The notes under the pieces are model-generated. The model ran no database searches, was not told where the DNA came from, and was given only the letters and a program-made list of their open reading frames with translations. Made by a program: the position numbers and the translations under genes. This document shows positions 12,583 through 16,703 of a stretch of 16,703 nucleotides of DNA, in pieces (the first letter of the stretch is position 1; each line of letters starts with the position of its first letter). This stretch comes from Angelakisella sp. (GTDB lineage: Bacteria; Bacillota; Clostridia; Oscillospirales; Ruminococcaceae): positions 1-16,703 of the forward strand of contig JAAWGY010000024.1 of NCBI GenBank assembly GCA_022795575.1. The letters are read 5' to 3'.

Positions 12583-12677
12583 GCCTTGGCAGAAAGCGGC
12601 GGTTTAGCAGTTGATCGATGGGGTGAGGGAGCCCTCGCCCCATGGATCTATTGCTATACCCAGCGGACTGCCAAGGC
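12583..12677 (+). promoter_or_regulatory. long imperfect hairpin in the pnp leader
   Basis: The ends GCCTTGGCAG (12583-12592) and CTGCCAAGGC (12668-12677) are perfectly complementary. After a loosely paired internal loop, TTTAGCAGTTGATC (12603-12616) pairs with 12645-12658 with two mismatches and one G-U. The tip pairs ATGGGGTGAGG (12618-12628) with 12633-12643, closing a tiny loop. The total is about 35 base pairs in one rod. In E. coli a long leader stem is cut by RNase III so that PNPase can repress its own mRNA. The placement here suggests a similar control. Confidence 0.7.
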
Positions 12678-12686
12678 GGAACAGGT

Positions 12687-12700
12687 GCCTGTGCACAGGC
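12687..12700. promoter_or_regulatory. perfect 14-bp palindrome upstream of pnp
   Basis: GCCTGTGCACAGGC is its own reverse complement. It sits 13 bases before the pnp ribosome binding site. An overlapping alternative pairing, ACAGG with CCTGT at 12681-12692, is possible, so the leader could switch between folds. It may also be a protein-binding site. Confidence 0.4.
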
Positions 12701-12724
12701 GCCGCAATGCTTTGGAGGTAAGCT

Positions 12725-14842
12725 ATGTTTGAAAATTTCCGTGTCTTTGAAACCGAATTTGCCGGGAAGAAGATTTCCTTTGAGACCGGCAAAATGTGCT
12801 GCCTGGCCGGCGGCTCGGTGCTGGTGCGGTACGGCGAAACCACCGTGCTGGTAAACGCCACAGCGTCCAAAAAGCCCCGGGACGGCATCGATTTCCTGCC
12901 CCTTTCGGTGGATTTTGAGGAGAAGCTCTATTCGGTGGGCAAGATCCCCGGCTCCTTCCTCAAGCGGGAGGGCCGCCCCTCGGATAAGGCCATCCTCTCC
13001 TCCCGGGTGGTGGACCGCCCCATCCGCCCCCTCTTCCCCAAGGATATGCGCAACGACGTCACCGTGGTGATGACCGTGATGTCGGTGGACCCCGACTGCC
13101 AGCCCGAAATCGCCGGTATGATCGGCGCCTCCTTTGCCCTCTCCATCTCGGATATCCCCTGGAACGGCCCCATCGCCGGCATCAACGTTGGCCTGGTGGA
13201 CGGGGAGATCATCCTGACCCCCACCGCCGAGCAGCGCAAGCAGAGCGACCTGACACTGGTGGTGGCCGGTACCGATAAAAAGGTCTGCATGATTGAGGCC
13301 GGCGCCAAGGAGGTTGCCGACGATGTCATGCTGGAGGCCATTATGAAGGGCTTCGCCGAGGTCCAGAAGATGGTGGAGTTCATCAAGGGCGTGCAGAAGG
13401 AGATTGGCAAGCCCAAGTTTACCTTTGAATCCCAGGAGGTGGACCACGACCTCTTTGAGGCGGTAAAGTCCTTTGCCGAGGAGCGGGTGATGGCCGCCCT
13501 GGATACCGACGACAAAAACCTCCGGGACCAGAACCTGGCCCCCATCGTGGAGGACATCCACGCCAAATTCGACCCCGAGTATCCCGAGCAGTCCGCCATG
13601 ATCGACGAGTGCATCTATAAGCTCCAGAAGTTTATCGTCCGCCGGTGGCTGCTGGAGGAGGGCAAGCGGGTGGACGGCCGCAAGATGGATGAAATCCGTC
13701 CCCTGGCCGCAGAGGTGGGCCTCATCCCCCGGGTGCACGGCTCCGGTATGTTCACCCGTGGCCAGACACAGGTGCTCACCATCGCCACCCTGGGCACCAT
13801 CAAGGAGTCCCAGCTGCTGGACGGCATCGACGGGGAGACCACCAAGCGGTATATGCATCAGTATAACTTCCCCTCCTACTCGGTGGGGGAGACCCGCCCC
13901 AGCCGCGGCCCCGGCCGGCGTGAAATCGGCCACGGCGCCCTGGCGGAGCGGGCCCTGGAGCCGGTGCTCCCCTCCGTCGAGGAATTCCCCTACTCCCTGC
14001 GCCTGGTATCCGAGGTGCTGTCCAGCAACGGCTCCACCTCCCAGGGTTCCATCTGCGGCTCCACCCTGGCGCTGATGGACGCCGGCGTCCCCATCAAGGC
14101 CCCGGTGGCCGGCATCTCCTGCGGCCTCATCACCGCCGAGGACGGCTCCTGGAAGACGATGGTGGATATCCAGGGCCTGGAGGACTTCTTTGGCGACATG
14201 GACTTTAAGGTGGGCGGCACCCACAAGGGCATTACCGCCATCCAGATGGACCTGAAGATCGACGGCCTTACCCCGGAGATCATCGCCGAGGCCTTCCGGA
14301 AGACCCACGCCGCCCGGGACTATATCCTGGACGAGATTATTCTGAAGGCGATTCCCGCCCCCCGGGAGGAGCTCTCCAAGTACGCCCCCAAGATGCTCAC
14401 CATCAAGATCGATCCGGACAAGATCCGGGAGGTCATCGGCTCCGGCGGCAAGGTCATCCAGAAGATTTGCGCCGAGTGCAACGTCAAGATCGACATCGAG
14501 GACGACGGCCACATCTTTGTCTCCTCCATCGATATCGACGACGCCCGCCGCGCCGTCACCGTCATCGAGACCATCGTCAACGACCCGGAGATCGGCGCCA
14601 TCTATAAGGGCGTCGTCACCCGGCTGATGAACTTCGGCGCATTTGTGGAGATCGCCCCCGGCAAGGAGGGGCTGGTCCACATCTCCAAGCTGGACGAGCG
14701 CCGGGTGGAAAAGGTGGAGGACGTGGTGGCCCCCGGGGACGAGATTCTGGTGATGGTGACAGAGATCGACCAGCAGGGCCGCATCAACCTTTCCCGGCGG
14801 GATGCCCTGGCCGCCATGGCAGCCAAAAAGAACCGCCAGTAA
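12725..14842 (+). CDS. pnp: polyribonucleotide nucleotidyltransferase (PNPase)
   Basis: PNPase degrades RNA 3' to 5' by phosphorolysis. The 705-residue product has the full architecture. The first RNase PH domain (about 10-140) and an all-helical domain are followed by the second RNase PH domain (about 325-550). That domain carries GRREIGHGALAERAL, the FPYSLRLVSEVLSSNGS motif, and the catalytic set D487, D493 and K495 in FGDMDFKV. A KH domain follows with GSGGK at 572-576, then an S1 domain (624-693) with NFGAFVEIAPGKEGLVHIS. The ATG at 12725 has GGAGGT five bases upstream. The tail after S1 is short. It follows rpsO and is probably controlled through its hairpin leader. Confidence 0.98.
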   Translation: MFENFRVFETEFAGKKISFETGKMCCLAGGSVLVRYGETTVLVNATASKKPRDGIDFLPLSVDFEEKLYSVGKIPGSFLKREGRPSDKAILSSRVVDRPIRPLFPKDMRNDVTVVMTVMSVDPDCQPEIAGMIGASFALSISDIPWNGPIAGINVGLVDGEIILTPTAEQRKQSDLTLVVAGTDKKVCMIEAGAKEVADDVMLEAIMKGFAEVQKMVEFIKGVQKEIGKPKFTFESQEVDHDLFEAVKSFAEERVMAALDTDDKNLRDQNLAPIVEDIHAKFDPEYPEQSAMIDECIYKLQKFIVRRWLLEEGKRVDGRKMDEIRPLAAEVGLIPRVHGSGMFTRGQTQVLTIATLGTIKESQLLDGIDGETTKRYMHQYNFPSYSVGETRPSRGPGRREIGHGALAERALEPVLPSVEEFPYSLRLVSEVLSSNGSTSQGSICGSTLALMDAGVPIKAPVAGISCGLITAEDGSWKTMVDIQGLEDFFGDMDFKVGGTHKGITAIQMDLKIDGLTPEIIAEAFRKTHAARDYILDEIILKAIPAPREELSKYAPKMLTIKIDPDKIREVIGSGGKVIQKICAECNVKIDIEDDGHIFVSSIDIDDARRAVTVIETIVNDPEIGAIYKGVVTRLMNFGAFVEIAPGKEGLVHISKLDERRVEKVEDVVAPGDEILVMVTEIDQQGRINLSRRDALAAMAAKKNRQ

Positions 14843-14862
14843 ACCATTTTTTGCAAACGCAA

Positions 14863-14895
14863 CGGGGCAGGGGAAACTCCTCTGCCCCGGTTTTT
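14863..14895 (+). terminator. intrinsic terminator of pnp
   Basis: A 12-bp stem pairs 14863-14874 with 14878-14889, with one G-U pair and a three-base AAC loop, and is followed by five T at 14891-14895. It closes the rpsO-pnp unit. Confidence 0.92.
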
Positions 14896-14928
14896 CGTAA
14901 ACAGTTATTGAATAAATGGGCAAACATC

Positions 14929-14957
14929 TTGTGATGCTCCCCCCTTTTTGGTAAAAT
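14929..14957 (+). promoter_or_regulatory. promoter of the barnase-barstar pair
   Basis: TTGTGA (14929-14934) and TAAAAT (14952-14957) are spaced by exactly 17 bases. The predicted start near 14964 gives a leader of about 65 nt. The pair is therefore transcribed independently of pnp. Confidence 0.7.
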
Positions 14958-15029
14958 AACAGGGAATCGCTTTTGGATGAGGCGGGGGCGGAGGAGACCG
15001 TCCCCCATGACATAAGGAGGGAATCCCGG

Positions 15030-15638
15030 GTGAAAAAACGTTTCATCGGTTGGGCGGCGCTGGTGCTGGCGGTGGCGCTCCTTGCCGCCTGCGGCGCGCC
15101 GCCCTTGGACCAGTCCGCCGGGGGGAGCGCCCCGCCGGCGCAGACCTCCGCCCCGGTACAGCCGCCGCCCCCGGAAAGCCAGCCGCCCGCCCCGCCCCCC
15201 GGGCCGGAGGAGGAGAAGGCCCCGGAGAGCCCCCCGCCGGCCCCGGAGCCTGACGAGGCGGAGGCCCCCGAGGAGCCCAACCTCACCGTAACCGAGGACG
15301 GCTGGTACAACACTAAGGACGAGGTGGCGCTGTACATCCACCTGTATAACCGCCTGCCGGAAAATTACGTCACCAAAAACCAGGCCGAAAAGAAGGGCTG
15401 GCAGGGGGGAAGCGTGGAAAAGTACACCGGGGAGGGCACCGCCATTGGCGGCAACCGCTTCGGCAACTACGAGGGCCTGCTGCCCAAGGCCAAGGGCCGC
15501 AGCTACACCGAGTGCGACATCAACACCGTTGGCAAAAAGAGCCGGGGCGCGGAGCGGATCATCTTTTCCAACGACGGCCTTGTCTACTACACAAACGACC
15601 ACTACAAAAGCTTTGAACAGCTGTATGGGGAGCCGTGA
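15030..15638 (+). CDS. lipoprotein-anchored barnase-type ribonuclease
   Basis: This 202-residue protein has a lipoprotein signal peptide with the lipobox LLAAC (lipidated C21). A Pro/Ala/Glu-rich spacer (about 22-88) leads to a C-terminal barnase-like RNase domain (about 96-200). Motifs match barnase closely: LYNRLPENYVTKNQAEKKGW, IGGNRFGNYEGLLP, RSYTECDIN and NDHYKSF. Residues equivalent to barnase K27, E73, R83, R87 and H102 are K116, E161, R172, R176 and H191, so it should cut RNA. Start GTG at 15030 has AAGGAGGG nine bases upstream. Export and anchoring would place the RNase on the outer face of the membrane. The next gene encodes the matching inhibitor. Role inferred: competition toxin or extracellular RNA scavenging. 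Confidence 0.93.
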   Translation: MKKRFIGWAALVLAVALLAACGAPPLDQSAGGSAPPAQTSAPVQPPPPESQPPAPPPGPEEEKAPESPPPAPEPDEAEAPEEPNLTVTEDGWYNTKDEVALYIHLYNRLPENYVTKNQAEKKGWQGGSVEKYTGEGTAIGGNRFGNYEGLLPKAKGRSYTECDINTVGKKSRGAERIIFSNDGLVYYTNDHYKSFEQLYGEP

Positions 15639-15640
15639 CG

Positions 15641-15949
15641 ATGCGAAGGGTGATTTTGGACGGCGCGGCCTGCGCCGAGCCTGCCGCCGCCATGGCGGCG
15701 CTGGAAAAGGCGCTGGCGCTGCCGGACTGGTGGGGCCGCAATCTGGATGCCTTCCACGACTGCCTTTGGGAGTGCGGGGAGGTCTTCCTTGTGGTGAAAA
15801 ACCCTGGGGCGCTTAGGAGCACCCCCTTTGGGAGGGCCCTGTGGCAGGTGCTTGCCGATACCGCCGCGGAAAACCCCCGGCTGCGGGTGGCCGCGGCCCG
15901 GCGTGTCCGGCTGCGCCCGGCGGGAGGCAAGGGGCCGGGGAGCCGGTGA
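15641..15949 (+). CDS. barstar-type ribonuclease inhibitor
   Basis: This 102-residue cytosolic protein of the barstar family blocks barnase-type RNases. The recognition helix is clear: LALPDWWGRNLDAFHDCL, with D36 and D40 equivalent to barstar D35 and D39. The barnase-contacting aromatics Y29 and Y30 are Trp here, and the W38 position is His, so partner fit may have co-evolved. The C-terminus is Arg/Gly-rich and longer than in barstar. I chose the ATG at 15641, with GGGGAG eight bases upstream. A GTG at 15635 that overlaps the previous stop is possible but too close to that site. It directly follows the RNase gene, as expected for immunity to the toxin before export. Confidence 0.93.
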   Translation: MRRVILDGAACAEPAAAMAALEKALALPDWWGRNLDAFHDCLWECGEVFLVVKNPGALRSTPFGRALWQVLADTAAENPRLRVAAARRVRLRPAGGKGPGSR

Positions 15950-16000
15950 CGGAGCCCGTAGCATAGCAACAGGGCCAGGGGAGATTTGTTTTTCGATGGC

Positions 16001-16020
16001 CTGCCGGTTTTCGCCGGCAG
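16001..16020. other. small hairpin between barstar and the CNNM gene
   Basis: CTGCCGG and CCGGCAG pair perfectly around TTTTCG. No T-run follows in either direction, so it is not a clear terminator. It could still mark the transcript end or act as an operator for the next gene. Confidence 0.35.
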
Positions 16021-16063
16021 TCTGGTATTACGTTGGAATACAGCAATAGGAGTTGGTTTTTTC

Positions 16064-16624
16064 TTGGACAGTTTTAGTACCTACGCCGCAATGGCGGCGC
16101 TGGTGGCATTTTCCGCCTTCTTTTCCGCAGCCGAGACCGCCTTTACCTCGGTGAATATGATCCGCATCCGCACCATGGCGGAGGAGGGGGACCAGAAGGC
16201 CGCGGCGGCGGTGCGGCTGGCGGAAAACTATGACCGTATGCTCTCCACCATCCTTATCGGCAACAACCTTGTGAACATCGCCCTTTCCTCCCTGACCACC
16301 GTAATGGCCACCAACCTCTTCGGCGACGCCGGGGTGGCGGTCGCCACCGGCATCACCACCCTGGTTATCCTTACCTTTGGCGAGATCCTGCCCAAAAGCT
16401 GGGCCAAGGAGAACAGCGAGCGGCTGGTGCTCCTCTTTGCGGAGCCGCTGCGCCTCTGTACCCTGCTCCTCTACCCGCTGAGCACCTTCTTCATCTGGTT
16501 AAAGGGCGTCTTCCGCAAAAAAGGGGAGGAGGGCGGCAAGGCCCCCAGCATCACCGAGCAGGAGCTGATGTACATGGTGGGGGCCATCCAGGAGGAGGGG
16601 GCATATTGCTTTCTTGTTATTTGA
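16064..16624 (+). CDS. CNNM/HlyC-CorC family transporter, truncated
   Basis: The product starts as a hemolysin-C/CNNM-type membrane protein (Mg2+/Co2+ transport family) but stops after 186 residues, against about 430 in the family. The membrane domain is recognisable: STYAAMAALVAFSAFFSAAETAFTSV, then LIGNNLVNIALSSLTTV, LTFGEILPKSWAKENSE, and the linker SITEQELMYMV. The CBS pair and the CorC_HlyC domain are missing. Homology ends at residue 179, followed by seven unrelated codons in AT-rich sequence, so the gene is broken at about 16600. I chose the TTG at 16064, where family homology begins, with AGGAG 11 bases upstream. A TTG at 15986 would add an unrelated leader. Confidence 0.85.
   Translation: MDSFSTYAAMAALVAFSAFFSAAETAFTSVNMIRIRTMAEEGDQKAAAAVRLAENYDRMLSTILIGNNLVNIALSSLTTVMATNLFGDAGVAVATGITTLVILTFGEILPKSWAKENSERLVLLFAEPLRLCTLLLYPLSTFFIWLKGVFRKKGEEGGKAPSITEQELMYMVGAIQEEGAYCFLVI
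16598..16603. other. composition junction inside the CNNM gene
   Basis: GC content falls abruptly at about 16600/16601, and CNNM homology ends at the same base. Genes on both sides are truncated here: CNNM on plus and the JAB-like frame on minus. This fits a mobile-element boundary, a rearrangement, or a chimeric join near the end of an assembled sequence. No inverted repeat or target duplication is visible because only one side is in view. Confidence 0.6.
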
Positions 16625-16703
16625 ATCTAACGATACTGTTACAACTAATTCCTTTTCTTCATGTTCTATAAAGAAATCCTCTACTGTTTGTTTGATTGTT
16701 TCT
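16601..16703 (-). CDS. partial AT-rich reading frame, possibly JAB/RadC-like
   Basis: The last 103 bases are about 29% GC by hand count, far below the rest. On the minus strand they stay open from the window edge for 34 codons, with LVVTVSLDSNNKKAI near the end. This resembles the first strand of JAB/RadC-type proteins (a hydrophobic run, then LD-x-x-N), which are frequent cargo of integrative elements. The match is by eye and short. The frame then runs into sequence antisense to the CNNM gene and stops at 16499, so the encoded protein is itself cut at the junction. Confidence 0.3.

Noticed and set aside
12583..12677. The pnp leader hairpin as a tRNA or terminator
   Set aside because: It folds as one rod rather than a cloverleaf, has no CCA or T-loop, and no T-run follows it.
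12338..15337. Minus-strand open frame of 999 codons opposite rpsO, pnp and the RNase gene
   Set aside because: It spans promoters, a terminator and three genes of the other strand, and its composition is that of an antisense shadow.

Overview
The window is GC-rich chromosomal DNA with Gram-positive, Clostridia-type gene content and signals: strong AGGAGG ribosome binding sites, frequent GTG/TTG starts, YlxR and YlxQ in a nusA-infB operon, and a YitT membrane protein. The most likely source is a high-GC member of the Oscillospiraceae (Flavonifractor/Lawsonibacter-like). That placement is inference from gene content and composition; no rRNA is present to confirm it.

Layout. Positions 1-256 hold an unassigned edge, an intrinsic terminator and the leader of a YitT-family membrane protein (257-1141, +). 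Two minus-strand genes follow: a small protein (1149-1442) and a CaCA-type Na+/Ca2+ antiporter (1589-2530, GTG start) with its own terminator. A 358-bp spacer carries a good promoter and leads into the classic translation/transcription operon on the plus strand: rimP, nusA, rnpM (ylxR), an L7Ae-like gene (ylxQ), infB, rbfA, truB and ribF, then two membrane-anchored proteins of unknown function. The nrnA (DHH phosphoesterase) gene often found between rbfA and truB in Firmicutes is absent. In its place is a 217-bp MITE-like inverted-repeat element flanked by TAA, which is also the rbfA stop codon.

A near-consensus promoter then drives rpsO and, through a weak terminator, pnp. The rpsO-pnp spacer holds a very long RNA hairpin about 50 nt upstream of pnp, reminiscent of the RNase III-processed pnp leader of E. 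coli. After the pnp terminator a separate promoter drives a two-gene unit. The first gene encodes a lipoprotein whose C-terminal domain is a barnase-type RNase with all catalytic residues. The second encodes its barstar-type inhibitor. This surface-anchored toxin plus cytosolic immunity pair is the most interesting accessory system here.

The last gene is a CNNM/HlyC-CorC-type transporter that breaks off after its membrane domain at about 16600. The final 103 bases are about 29% GC and encode, on the other strand, a fragment that may come from a JAB/RadC-like protein. This is either the edge of a mobile element or a chimeric sequence end.

The core block works as an RNA-centred superoperon: ribosome assembly (RimP, RbfA, S15), transcription elongation/termination (NusA), initiation (IF2), tRNA modification (TruB), RNA decay (PNPase, RnpM) and flavin cofactor synthesis (RibF).
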